A stretch of 64,000 nucleotides of DNA from Actinopolyspora biskrensis (GTDB taxonomy: Bacteria > Actinomycetota > Actinomycetes > Mycobacteriales > Pseudonocardiaceae), in the NCBI RefSeq assembly GCF_013408175.1, contig NZ_JACBYW010000005.1:1-64000 (forward strand), read 5' to 3'. The position numbers were made by a program, and so were the translations under genes. Positions 9,154 through 17,236 of this stretch are shown here, piece by piece (positions within the stretch are counted from its first letter, which is position 1; the number at the start of each line of letters is the position of its first letter). The notes under the pieces are model-generated. The model saw only the letters and a list, made by a program, of their open reading frames with translations. It ran no database searches and was not told the DNA's origin.

Positions 9154-10617
9154 CTAGAACGGGTAGTGCGCCTGCTGCTCGCGGAAGGTCACCCACCTGG
9201 TGTCGGTGAAGGCCTCGACGCCGCTGCGCCCGCCGAAGTGGCCGAACCCGGAGTCCTTGACGCCGCCGAACGGTGCCTGGGGCTGGTCGCCCACCGACTG
9301 GTCGTTGATGTGGAAGATCCCGGTCTCGACTCGTCGTGCGATCTCCCAGCCCTTCCTGGTGTCGGCCGTGATCACTCCGCCGGTCAGCCCGTACGGCGTG
9401 TCGTTGACGACCTCGATCGCCTCCTCGACCGAAGCGTAGCCGAGCACCGTGGTGACCGGGCCGAAGATCTCCTCCGAGTAGATCCGCTGCTCCGGGGTGA
9501 CACCGCTGAGCACCGTCGGCCGGTACGCCGCACCCTCCGGCGGCCGGCCGCCGCAGTGCGCCACGGCGCCCTGTTCCAGGGCGTCGTCGACCAGCGAGGC
9601 GATCCGCCGCGCGGCGGCCTCGTCGATCACCGGGCCGATCACGGTGTCCGGATCGCGGGGATCGCCGAAGGGCAGTCCGGCGACCTTCTCGCCCAGTCGT
9701 TCGGTGAACTCGGCACGCATCGCCGCGGGCACCAGCACCCGGTCGGCGGACATGCAGATCTGGCCCGCGTTCATGAAGGCGCCGAAGGCGACCGCGTCCA
9801 CCGCGTAGTCCAGGTCCGCGTCGTCGAGCACCAGCACCGAGTTCTTGCCGCCGAGTTCCAGCACCGCGGGCTTGAGGTGGCGGGCGGCCTGGATCCCGAT
9901 GGAACGCCCGACCTCGGTGGAGCCGGTGAAGTTGACCCGCCGGACCCTGCGGTCGGCTATCAGCGCGTTGCCGATCTCGGCACCGTCCGCGCTGTCGTTG
10001 GTGATCACGTTGAGCACGCCGTCCGGCAGCCCGGCCTCCCGCAGGATCTCCGCCAGCCGGAGTCCCGCCGTCAGCGGAGCCTGCTCGCTCGGCTTGAGCA
10101 CCACCGTGTTGCCCATGGCCAACGCGGTGGCGAACGAGCGTGTTCCGAGGATCAACGGGGCGTTCCACGGCGCGAACGCCGCGACCACCCCGGCGGGCTG
10201 CCGCAGCGCGAAACTCCACTCGCCGGGATCGGAGGAGGTCAGCACCTCGCCGCGCGGGCCGGTGGTGGAGGCGGCCGCCTCCCGCAGGATGTCGGCGGCC
10301 AGCTCGACGTTGAACATCGCCCACGGTCGGGTTCCGCCCACTTCGCCGGCCATCAGCTCGACGATCCGCTCGGTGTGCCGGCCCAACAGATCCGCTGCCC
10401 GCAGCAGGATCTCCCTGCGCCGCAGCGCTCCGGTGCGCGACCACTCGCCGAACGCGGCGGCCGCGGCGTCGACCGCCGCGGTCACGTCGTCGGCGGACGC
10501 CGCGGCGACCTCGGCGAAGACCTCACCGGTGTGGGGCTCGGTGACCGTCGTCGTACGCCCGTGAGCGGCGGGGCGGGTGCCGCCCCCGATGATCAGCTGG
10601 TGTTCGAAAGGCGCCAT
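9154..10617 (-). CDS. NAD(P)-dependent aldehyde dehydrogenase, vanillin/benzaldehyde-type
   Basis: Oxidises an aldehyde to its acid. The 487-residue length is full. FAPWNAPLILG is the conserved asparagine region, VNFTGSTEVGR the cofactor-binding segment, LELGGKNSVLVL the general-base glutamate, and NAGQICMSADRVLV the catalytic cysteine. The GQICMSADR form and the ending QAPFGGVKDSGFGHFGGR resemble vanillin or salicylaldehyde dehydrogenases rather than betaine-aldehyde types, but the substrate is uncertain. It stands alone with no aromatic pathway genes adjacent. Confidence 0.88.
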   Translation of the reverse strand: MAPFEHQLIIGGGTRPAAHGRTTTVTEPHTGEVFAEVAAASADDVTAAVDAAAAAFGEWSRTGALRRREILLRAADLLGRHTERIVELMAGEVGGTRPWAMFNVELAADILREAAASTTGPRGEVLTSSDPGEWSFALRQPAGVVAAFAPWNAPLILGTRSFATALAMGNTVVLKPSEQAPLTAGLRLAEILREAGLPDGVLNVITNDSADGAEIGNALIADRRVRRVNFTGSTEVGRSIGIQAARHLKPAVLELGGKNSVLVLDDADLDYAVDAVAFGAFMNAGQICMSADRVLVPAAMRAEFTERLGEKVAGLPFGDPRDPDTVIGPVIDEAAARRIASLVDDALEQGAVAHCGGRPPEGAAYRPTVLSGVTPEQRIYSEEIFGPVTTVLGYASVEEAIEVVNDTPYGLTGGVITADTRKGWEIARRVETGIFHINDQSVGDQPQAPFGGVKDSGFGHFGGRSGVEAFTDTRWVTFREQQAHYPF

Positions 10618-10819
10618 CGTCTCTCACTCTCCCCGGAACTTTCCGCCGATCCCACCACCGCGGGGCGGTGGCACGCACGTGCCGGAGCGAAATCGCGTCC
10701 TGTTCGCCACTCGGTGTGCGTGCTCCGGACGTCGTTGCTCGAGGTGATCCGCAACGCCCCGAGGCGCCGACTCGCGTGCCGGCTACCCGACCGGCCGCAC
10801 GAGCCGCTCCGCGGGGCGA

Positions 10820-11290
10820 CTACTCCACGCGGGAGGACTCGTTCGTGTCGCTGTCCTCGGAGGGGAGCCGGATGTCGTTGACGGCGATGTTGACCTCGAT
10901 GACCTCCAGGCCGGTCATGCGTTCGACGGAGTCCAGCACGTTTCGCCGCACGGCCCGGGTGAGTTCCACGATGGACACCCCGTACTCGACGACCACGTCC
11001 AGGTCCACGGCGGCCTGCTTCTCGCCCACCTCGACCCGGACCCCGGACGAGGTGGAGGTGCCGCTCCCTCCGGAGACCCGTTCCCGCAGCGCGCCGAACG
11101 CCCTGGAAGCCCCGCTGCCCATCGTGTGCACCCCGGAGACCTCGCGCGCGGCGATCGCCGCGATCTTCTGCACGACCGAGTCCGCGATGCTCGTCCTGCC
11201 GCCCCGGTTCTCCCCGTCGTGCCGCTGCTCCACCCGCGTGCTCCGCGTCCCGGAGGTGCTCGTCGGCTGTTCGGCGTCGTCCTGTGCCAT
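10820..11290 (-). CDS. Asp23/Gls24-family envelope stress protein
   Basis: A 156-residue protein. After an acidic, low-complexity start (residues 1-35) comes the Asp23/Gls24 domain: SIADSVVQKIAAIAAREVSGVHTMG, then VRVEVGEKQAAVDLDVVVEYGVSIVELTRAVRRNVLDSVERMTGLEVIEVNIAVNDI. The family is linked to alkaline-shock and cell-envelope stress in Gram-positives. I chose the ATG at 11290 (MAQDDAEQ), with GGGAG seven bases upstream, over the longer frame from 11389. It stands alone on this strand between the aldehyde dehydrogenase and the LysR gene. Confidence 0.85.
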   Translation of the reverse strand: MAQDDAEQPTSTSGTRSTRVEQRHDGENRGGRTSIADSVVQKIAAIAAREVSGVHTMGSGASRAFGALRERVSGGSGTSTSSGVRVEVGEKQAAVDLDVVVEYGVSIVELTRAVRRNVLDSVERMTGLEVIEVNIAVNDIRLPSEDSDTNESSRVE

Positions 11291-11428
11291 GTTCGCTCCC
11301 TGTGTCGCCGGTGGTGTTTTCGCGTCGCCGGTTCCCGTGGTCGAAAGTAAGTGGACTCCCCGCGAGTCCGCGAGCGTGGTCGCCTCCATGGTGGCCCCGG
11401 TGCCGGGAACGTGGAGCGGCGAGGCCGC

Positions 11429-12328
11429 TCACATCGGTTGTGCGCTTTCGAGCAGCGCGTCCAGCACGCTCCGCAGCAGCGGGTGCTGTTCGCGACCGTG
11501 CCGGACCGCGGCGAACACCCTCCTGGTGGGCACCCGGTCGCTCAGCGGGCGGACCTCCGCGCCGTGCTCGGAGGGGACGGCCCCGCGCGGCACGAGCGCC
11601 ACCCCGGTGCCCGCGGCGACCAGTGCGACGACCGCGTGGAAGTCGTCCGAGGTGTGCGTGATGTTCGGGGCGAACCCGGCGTCGGCGCACCGGATCTGGA
11701 TGACCTCGCGGCACGGGTTGTCCGGCAGCGGAACGATCCAGTCCTCCGCGCGCAGCTCCTCGACCCCGACCGTCTCGCGGGAGCACAGCGGGTGCCGGGG
11801 CGGCAGCACCGCGTCGAAGGGCTCGGTGTAGAGCGGGTAGCGGGTCACGCGGGGTTCCTCGCCGCGGGCGGTCGCGCTGTACTCCATGGAGACAGCGATG
11901 TCGGTCTCCCCGGACAGCAGCATCAACAGGCTGTTGTGGGCCTCCGCGTCGCGGACCAGCACGGTGATCCCGGGGGCTGATCCGCGCAGCGTGGTGATGG
12001 CGGGCGCGAGCACCCGCGTTATCGCGGAGGCGAAGGAGGCCACCTCGACCCGTCCGACGGTGCCCGCCGCGCAGGCCGCCATGCTGGCTTCGGCGCGTTC
12101 CAGCTCGGCCAGCACGTTCTTGGCGTGCTCGGCCAGGAGCTCGCCCGCCGCCGTCAGGCGGACGCGCCGCCCGCTGCGGACGAGCAGCTCCTCGCCTGCC
12201 TCGTGCTCCAGGGAGGTCAACTGCTGTGAGACGGCCGAGGGGGTGAGGAAGAGCGTCTCGGCCGCCGCGCGCACCGTGCCGTGCTCGGCCAGCGCGCGCA
12301 GCACGGCCAGTCGACGCGGGTCAATCAT
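11429..12328 (-). CDS. LysR-family transcriptional regulator
   Basis: A 299-residue regulator. An N-terminal winged HTH covers about residues 1-60 ([31 protein letters not shown]), followed by the periplasmic-binding-like effector domain. Its start overlaps the kbl stop as ATGA, so it is the last gene of the tdh-kbl unit and is probably co-transcribed and coupled. It may regulate threonine/glycine metabolism. LysR regulators are more often divergent from their targets, so this downstream position is a little unusual and its true target may lie elsewhere. Confidence 0.9.
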   Translation of the reverse strand: MIDPRRLAVLRALAEHGTVRAAAETLFLTPSAVSQQLTSLEHEAGEELLVRSGRRVRLTAAGELLAEHAKNVLAELERAEASMAACAAGTVGRVEVASFASAITRVLAPAITTLRGSAPGITVLVRDAEAHNSLLMLLSGETDIAVSMEYSATARGEEPRVTRYPLYTEPFDAVLPPRHPLCSRETVGVEELRAEDWIVPLPDNPCREVIQIRCADAGFAPNITHTSDDFHAVVALVAAGTGVALVPRGAVPSEHGAEVRPLSDRVPTRRVFAAVRHGREQHPLLRSVLDALLESAQPM

Positions 12329-13527
12329 TCGGCCAGCTTACCTGCCTTTTCGCGGGCCCTGACGAACGCGGCCACCGCCTTCTCGACGTCGGAGGAGTCG
12401 AGCGCGGCCGACATCTGGGTGCGGATGCGGGCCTTGCCGTGGGGGACGACCGGGTAGGAGAACCCGATGACGTAGACCCCTTCCTCCAGGAGCAGCTCGG
12501 CCATGCGCGCCGCTTCGGAGGCGTCGCCGATCATCACAGGGATGATCGGGTGCTGGCCGGGCAGCAGGTCGAAGCCCGCTTCGGTCATGCGGGAGCGGAA
12601 GAGCTCGCTGTTCGAGCGCAGCTGTTCGCGCAGCCGCGGCTGGGTCGCGATGAGGTCCAGCGCGGCCAGCGCCGAGGCGACGATCGGGGGAGCCAGCGAG
12701 TTGGAGAACAGGTAGGGCCGGGAGCGCTGGCGCAGCAGCTCCACGATCTCCGGCCAGGCCGCGACGTAGCCGCCGCTGGCGCCGCCGAGGGCCTTGCCCA
12801 GGGTGCCGGTGACGATGTCCACCCGGTCGGTGACCCCGAACAGCTCCGGGGTGCCCGCCCCGGTGGAGCCGAGGAACCCGACCGCGTGCGAGTCGTCGAC
12901 CATGACCATCGCGTCGTGCCGCTCGGCCAGTTCGCAGATCTCGTCCAGCGGGGCCAGGTATCCGTCCATGGAGAACACGCCGTCGGTGACGATCAGCCGG
13001 TGCCTGGCGTCGGCGTGCTCGGTCAGCTTGCGTTCCAGCCCGGCCATGTCGCGGTTGCCGTAGCGCGCGCGGCGGGCCTTGCACAGCCGGACACCGTCGA
13101 TGATGCTCGCGTGGTTGAGCTCGTCGGAGATGATCACGTCCTGCTCGTCGAGCAGGCTCTCGAACAGGCCGGTGTTCGCGTCGAAGCACGAGCTGTACAG
13201 GATCGTGTCCCCGGTGCCGAGGAACTCGGAGAGGCGCCGTTCCAGTTCCTTGTGCGGTGCCTGGGTTCCGCAGATGAACCGCACGGAGGCCATTCCGAGC
13301 CCCCACTGGTCCAGTGCCCGCTTGGCTGCCTCGACCAGCTCGGGGTTGTCGGCCAGTCCCAGGTAGTTGTTGGCGCAGAGGTTGAGCACTTCGTCCTCGG
13401 AGCCGTCCGAGCCGACCGCGACCCGCGCCCGCTGCGGGGTGTCGAGGACGCGCTCGTGCTTGTACAGGCCCGCCGAACGGATCTCGTCCAGCCTGCCGCG
13501 CAGGTCTTCGGCGACTTTGCCGAACAT
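12325..13527 (-). CDS. kbl: 2-amino-3-ketobutyrate CoA ligase (glycine C-acetyltransferase)
   Basis: A PLP enzyme that cleaves 2-amino-3-oxobutyrate with CoA to glycine and acetyl-CoA, completing threonine breakdown started by Tdh. It has the 400-residue length of the alpha-oxoamine synthase family. The PLP lysine is Lys245 in [11 protein letters not shown], with [11 protein letters not shown] (about 210-220) upstream of it and [12 protein letters not shown] near the N-terminus. It lies 175 bp downstream of tdh on the same strand, with a strong stem-loop between, and overlaps the LysR start by 4 bp. Confidence 0.95.
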   Translation of the reverse strand: MFGKVAEDLRGRLDEIRSAGLYKHERVLDTPQRARVAVGSDGSEDEVLNLCANNYLGLADNPELVEAAKRALDQWGLGMASVRFICGTQAPHKELERRLSEFLGTGDTILYSSCFDANTGLFESLLDEQDVIISDELNHASIIDGVRLCKARRARYGNRDMAGLERKLTEHADARHRLIVTDGVFSMDGYLAPLDEICELAERHDAMVMVDDSHAVGFLGSTGAGTPELFGVTDRVDIVTGTLGKALGGASGGYVAAWPEIVELLRQRSRPYLFSNSLAPPIVASALAALDLIATQPRLREQLRSNSELFRSRMTEAGFDLLPGQHPIIPVMIGDASEAARMAELLLEEGVYVIGFSYPVVPHGKARIRTQMSAALDSSDVEKAVAAFVRAREKAGKLAE

Positions 13528-13643
13528 GGGGTTTCCTTTCGCCGTTTGCGACTCGTGGTGGAGCTTCGCGTAGCTGGTCGGGTAGCCGTCACGTGGGTCG
13601 GCGCCTTGCCGCGTCGCAGGGCGCCTCGAGCAGCGGCCGCCTC

Positions 13644-13691
13644 CGGCCCGGCCGCGGGTCGCGCCGCCCGCACCGCCGCGCGGCCGGGCCG
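13644..13691. terminator. Stem-loop between tdh and kbl
   Basis: CGGCCCGGCCGCG at 13644-13656 is perfectly complementary to CGCGGCCGGGCCG at 13679-13691, with a 22-base loop. It begins 12 bases past the tdh stop. There is no U tract. It could attenuate read-through into kbl or stabilise the tdh end of the transcript. Confidence 0.5.
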
Positions 13692-13702
13692 GCGAAGTCC
13701 TG

Positions 13703-14734
13703 CTACTCCACCGTCCAGTCCAGGATGACCTTGCCGCACCGGCCTCCGCGGGCGGTTTCGAAGGCCTTCCGGTGTTCGGTGTAGCCGAAGCGGTGGGTGA
13801 TCACGGGGCTCAGGTCCAGGCCCGACTCCAGCAGCACCGACATCGAGTACCAGGTCTCGAACATCTCCCTGCCGTAGACGCCCTTGAGGGTGAGCATCTT
13901 GAGCACGACGGAGCTCCAGTCGATCGCGAAGCCCTCGGCGGGCAGACCGAGCATGGCTATGTGCCCGCCGTGGGCCATGTTGGAGATCATGTCGCGCAGC
14001 GCCGAGGGCTGTCCGCACATCTCCATGCCGACGTCGAAGCCCTCGGTCATCCCGAGCCGTTCCTGCACCTCGTGCGGCTCGTGCTCGGAGACGTTCATCG
14101 CGAAGTCCACGCCGATCCGGCGCGCGAGTTCCAGCCGGTACTCGCTGGCGTCGGTGATCACGATGTGGCGGGCGCCAGCGTGCCGCGCCACGCCCGCGGC
14201 CATCAGCCCGATCGGTCCGGCGCCGGTGATCAGCACGTCCTCGCCGACCACGGGAAAGCTCAGCGCCGTGTGCACGGCGTTGCCGAACGGGTCGAAGACG
14301 GCGGCCACGTCCGGGTCGACGGACTGCTGGTGCACCCAGCAGTTCGACTCGGGAACGGCCGCGTACTCGGCGAACGCCCCGTCGTAGTGCACACCGAGCC
14401 CCCGGGTGTTCGCGCACAGGTGCCTCCTGCCCGCCAGGCAGTTGCGGCACCGCCCGCAGACCAGGTGGCCCTCGCCGCTGACCAGGTCACCCACGGCCAC
14501 CTGGCGCACCCCCGCACCGACCTCGACCACTTCGCCCACGAACTCGTGACCCGCGATCAGGGGTGGTGTGATGTTCTCGGCCGCCCACTCGTCCCAGGCG
14601 TCGATGTGCAGGTCGGTGCCGCAGATCCCGGTTCGCAGGATCTTGAGGACCACGTCCCGCGGCCCGGGTTCCGGGTCGGCGACCTCGGTGAGTTCCAGCC
14701 CCGGGGCGGCGGCCGGCTTCACCAGTGCTCGCAC
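13703..14734 (-). CDS. tdh: L-threonine 3-dehydrogenase
   Basis: A zinc-dependent medium-chain dehydrogenase oxidising L-threonine to 2-amino-3-oxobutyrate with NAD+. The 343-residue length is typical. Catalytic zinc ligands are Cys38 ([10 protein letters not shown]), His63 and Glu64 (AGHEFVGEV). Structural-zinc cysteines are at 93, 96, 99 and 107 ([15 protein letters not shown]). The NAD+ fold has GAGPIG at 171-176. The partner kbl follows downstream, which makes threonine dehydrogenase the best call within this family. Confidence 0.95.
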   Translation of the reverse strand: MRALVKPAAAPGLELTEVADPEPGPRDVVLKILRTGICGTDLHIDAWDEWAAENITPPLIAGHEFVGEVVEVGAGVRQVAVGDLVSGEGHLVCGRCRNCLAGRRHLCANTRGLGVHYDGAFAEYAAVPESNCWVHQQSVDPDVAAVFDPFGNAVHTALSFPVVGEDVLITGAGPIGLMAAGVARHAGARHIVITDASEYRLELARRIGVDFAMNVSEHEPHEVQERLGMTEGFDVGMEMCGQPSALRDMISNMAHGGHIAMLGLPAEGFAIDWSSVVLKMLTLKGVYGREMFETWYSMSVLLESGLDLSPVITHRFGYTEHRKAFETARGGRCGKVILDWTVE

Positions 14735-15206
14735 GGTTCCTCCAATTCCGTGGCGATCCGGCCGGGCTGTTTACCCTGGGTGTAGCCGCGTCCGTTCCGC
14801 CGGTACGCCGGTCGGCGTATCGGGATCGCCGCACGGGATTGTCTCCCCGCCCGCGGCGCCGGTCCAGCAGGACTTTCCGCACAGGGGGGTAAGCCGGACT
14901 GCACAGCGCGGGAGCGTGCTCACGTGTCCGCTCGCCGGGCAGGAGGCGTCACCGTGACCGGTGCTCCCGCTCAGAACCGTGTTTCGTGTTCGCTCCTTCC
15001 GAGGAAGAGGAATGTTTTTCTATTTTTGCTGCTCGAATGGGTGGAAAAAACCACTGTTCGGGTGTTGAACACATGCTGCTGGGTGGTTTCCGGAAAAATG
15101 TTCGTCTATTTTTTCGCTCTTGTGGGCGATTGTCGATTGTTCGCGGTTTCCATTAGTTTCTTGTGTGGCGGAGATGCCGTCGAACCGATATGAATCGAGG
15201 TATGCG
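14735..15206. other. Intergenic region, AT-rich towards its right end
   Basis: This gap separates the divergent tdh and secreted-protein genes, so it should hold both promoters. The part from about 15000 to 15180 is clearly richer in A and T than the surroundings, with several T runs. A short open frame (14924-15193) lies here but has un-actinomycete codon use and runs into the next ribosome-binding site, so I do not call it. Confidence 0.5.
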
Positions 15207-15509
15207 ATGAAGCGTTTCGGTGTGACCCTGAGTGCTGTTGCCATGGCTGTGGGTGCCCTGGCCATGGCCGGTCCGGCCGCCGCGGCTCCGGGAACAGTCT
15301 ACTGGGGTGATAGCCAAGGAAACTGGTATTCCATCGACAACCCCAAAGGTTGCTACGACACTCCGGACGGGGACAAGCTGAACAATAGGACTACGGGTCC
15401 GATCAAGCTCTACAGCGAATCCGGCTGCGGTGGAACAATCGTGTACGAGGTTGCTCCGCACAGGTCGGTTCCCCCGCCTGAGGTGCACTTCGAGAGCATC
15501 AGGGCCTGA
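15207..15509 (+). CDS. Tiny secreted protein, tandem family member 1
   Basis: A 100-residue protein with a clear signal peptide (MKRFGVTLSAVAMAVGALAM then AGPAAAA, cut near residue 27). The mature ~73 residues have the pattern GNWYSIDNPKGCYDTPDG...LNNRTTGPIKLYSESGCGG...PPPEVHFESIRA. Two cysteines could pair, and the layout resembles the small beta-rich, crystallin-like exported proteins common in actinomycetes; that likeness is only an impression. It is followed by a frameshifted near-copy and a third, more distant paralogue. GAGG precedes the ATG at 15207. Confidence 0.75.
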   Translation: MKRFGVTLSAVAMAVGALAMAGPAAAAPGTVYWGDSQGNWYSIDNPKGCYDTPDGDKLNNRTTGPIKLYSESGCGGTIVYEVAPHRSVPPPEVHFESIRA

Positions 15510-15646
15510 GTCCCCGGCGGAGTGATTTCAGATGCACGGTGGTTCTTCTCGTGGTGTGTTCCCGCCTGGGAAGCGCCACCGTGCGCTGTGTTTCCCGTCG
15601 GCGGTTCAGCGTTTTTCGTGTGGACTTTTCAGGAGGAGGTTTGGCG

Positions 15647-15948
15647 GTGAAGATTTTCGGTGTGACCTGAGTGCTGTCGCCATTGCTGTGGGTGCCCTGG
15701 CCATGGCCGGCCCGGCAACCGCGGCCCAGGGGAGCGTCGACTGGAAGGACGGCCAAGGGAACTGGCATACGGTCACCAACCCGAAGGGGTGCTATGACAC
15801 TCCGGAGGGTCGGGCGTTGAACAACAAGACGATCGATGCGATCGAGTTGTATTCCGAGCCGAAGTGTGGAGGTATGCTCGTGTACAAAGTCGGCGTCAAC
15901 AAGTCGGTACCACCGCCCAAGGTGCACTTCGAGAGCTTCAAGGCCTGA
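15647..15948 (+). pseudogene. Tiny secreted protein, tandem family member 2, with a one-base frameshift
   Basis: A strong site (AGGAGGAGGT, 15631-15640) precedes a GTG at 15647. The frame reads V-K-I-F-G-V-T and then stops at TGA 15668. The sister gene has GTGACCCTGAGT where this one has GTGACCTGAGT: one C missing. Past that point the other frame continues as LSAVAIAVGALAMAGPATAA and a full mature domain closely matching member 1 (WKDGQGNWHTVTNPKGCYDT...SVPPPKVHFESFKA) to the stop at 15948. The body shows no other damage, so this is either a very recent mutation or an error in the sequence. Confidence 0.75.
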
Positions 15949-16075
15949 GGAGGTGATCCTTTCGGTCGTGTGTCGGGTGCTTCAGCGCGCCCGGAGCGGC
16001 GCGGAAATCGATCCGCGCTGAGAACGGAAAAATTATGTCGTGCGTCCTTTGCGGGCCTGGCCGAAAACTGGTGCG

Positions 16076-16366
16076 ATGTCGCTTCGTTCGCTCTGTCCGG
16101 TTATTTTCGTTTTTTTGGTGATGGCTTTTCCTGCTTCCGCGCACGCGGCTGTCGGGGATTTTACCTATTCGAACCGGAGTGGTAATCTGATTATTTTCCG
16201 CCATCCCGACGGTTGTTATGATACGGCCGCGTCGGGTTCCATGTGGAACGAGACCGACGCCCCGGCTCGGGTGTTCGCTCTGCCGAACTGCGAGGGGGAG
16301 CTTCTGTTGGAGCTGACCCCCGGGGAGCGTGCCGAGGTCCCGGGGTTCCAGAGTGTTCGCTTTTGA
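16076..16366 (+). CDS. Tiny secreted protein, tandem family member 3 (divergent)
   Basis: A 96-residue protein with a signal peptide (MSLRSLCPVIFVFLVMAFPA then SAHAA). The mature part keeps the family frame: GDFTYSNRSGNLIIFRHPDGCYDTAASGSMWNETDAPARVFALPNCEGELLLELTPGERAEVPGFQSVRF. The second block aligns with the GC-containing segment of members 1 and 2. A GTG at 16040 would add 12 residues with extra basic charge; neither start has a strong ribosome-binding site. It sits about 130 bp past member 2 and may share its transcript. Confidence 0.65.
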   Translation: MSLRSLCPVIFVFLVMAFPASAHAAVGDFTYSNRSGNLIIFRHPDGCYDTAASGSMWNETDAPARVFALPNCEGELLLELTPGERAEVPGFQSVRF

Positions 16367-16538
16367 CGGGTGGAAAATGCGGCACGGGGTGGAACCGTGG
16401 ATATCCGTTCGGTTCGAGGAGGTGATCGGGAGGATTCGGTGGGCGAGTCCTCCGGCGGTCGGGCCGGCGGAGGACTCGGCTGCTCCGCCGCGACCGTGAG
16501 GATGTCGACCGTGATGTGGTGGCGCGCACCACCGGATC

Positions 16539-16742
16539 TCAGTCCTCGTCTGCCTCGTCCTCGGAGCTCTCCTCGTCGCCCTCGTCGCGGGCCAGGAAGG
16601 TCGCCAACCGCTCGACGGAGTCCTCGAACTCGGGATTCTCGTCGACGAACGCGCGCATCCGGTCGGCCAGCCAGACCATGCTCACCTGTTCGTCCCCGCG
16701 ACGTTCCTCGAGCTCTTCGAGACCACGGTCGGTGAAGTACAA
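16539..16742 (-). CDS. DUF6104-like small acidic protein
   Basis: A 67-residue protein, YFTDRGLEELEERRGDEQVS...WLADRMRAFVDENPEFEDSVERLATFLAR followed by an acidic tail. This matches my memory of the actinobacterial DUF6104 family, usually found near kgd as here. The start is a TTG at 16742 with GGGAGG five bases upstream. No ATG or GTG start fits, because any upstream start would add a long unrelated extension. Function unknown; it lies on the same strand as kgd, about 500 bp past its stop. Confidence 0.75.
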   Translation of the reverse strand: MYFTDRGLEELEERRGDEQVSMVWLADRMRAFVDENPEFEDSVERLATFLARDEGDEESSEDEADED

Positions 16743-17236
16743 ACCCGCCTCCCAACAACGGTCCTGGTTTCCTGTTCGGTGGATCGTCGAGGGGAAGCCT
16801 AAGCTGCCCCGTCCTGCCGGTGCTGGACCGGGGCCGAGCGCGCCGGGTGCTCGACCGGTTCGACCGGGGCTGCGGGGCCGAGGGGCCCGCAGCCGTGTTG
16901 CGGATGGTTCCCGGAGCGCTCGTGCCCAGGGCCGAGGGGGCGGGGCTCGCCCGAACTGTTCGCACGTCGGAGGCGACGCACCCGGCGGCGGCTCTCGAAA
17001 AGGCCGTTCCGCTCTCGGTGGGCGACGTACCCGGTGATGGTCATCCCGGCACGACAGGGAGGAAGCCGCCGCGCGGGAAGGTGGCCTGCCCGCGCGGTGA
17101 GGTCCCGGCACGTCCCGCGCGGCCCCGCCCCGAGAGCAACGGGGCCGCCGGCCCGTGCGGACCGGCGACCCCGTCACCGTGCGAAACCCCCGGCCGCTCG
17201 GGCCGGCCGTTGGGCGAGCCGAGCCGCCGACTCCTC
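16743..17236. other. Gap between kgd and the DUF6104 gene with no convincing gene
   Basis: A 494-bp GC-rich stretch. A minus-strand frame at 16799-17044 begins in a protein-like way (MTITGYVAHRERNGLFESR) but soon turns into arginine- and proline-rich low-complexity residues and lacks a clear ribosome-binding site. It may be a decayed gene. I see no strong terminator palindrome with a U tract. Confidence 0.45.

Noticed and set aside
14924-15193. An 89-codon plus-strand frame with hydrophobic stretches
   Set aside because: It lies in the AT-rich divergent promoter region, has poor ribosome-binding site and atypical codons, and overlaps the ribosome-binding site of the next gene.
15640-15680. 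Programmed frameshifting as an explanation for the second tiny secreted gene
   Set aside because: There is no slippery heptamer or downstream structure beyond what the sister gene has, and the sister reads in one frame; mutation or sequencing error is simpler.
16799-17044. An 81-codon minus-strand frame starting MTITGYVAHRERNGLF
   Set aside because: Only the first 20 residues look protein-like; the rest is Arg/Pro-rich and there is no clear ribosome-binding site. Possibly a decayed gene, but not supportable.
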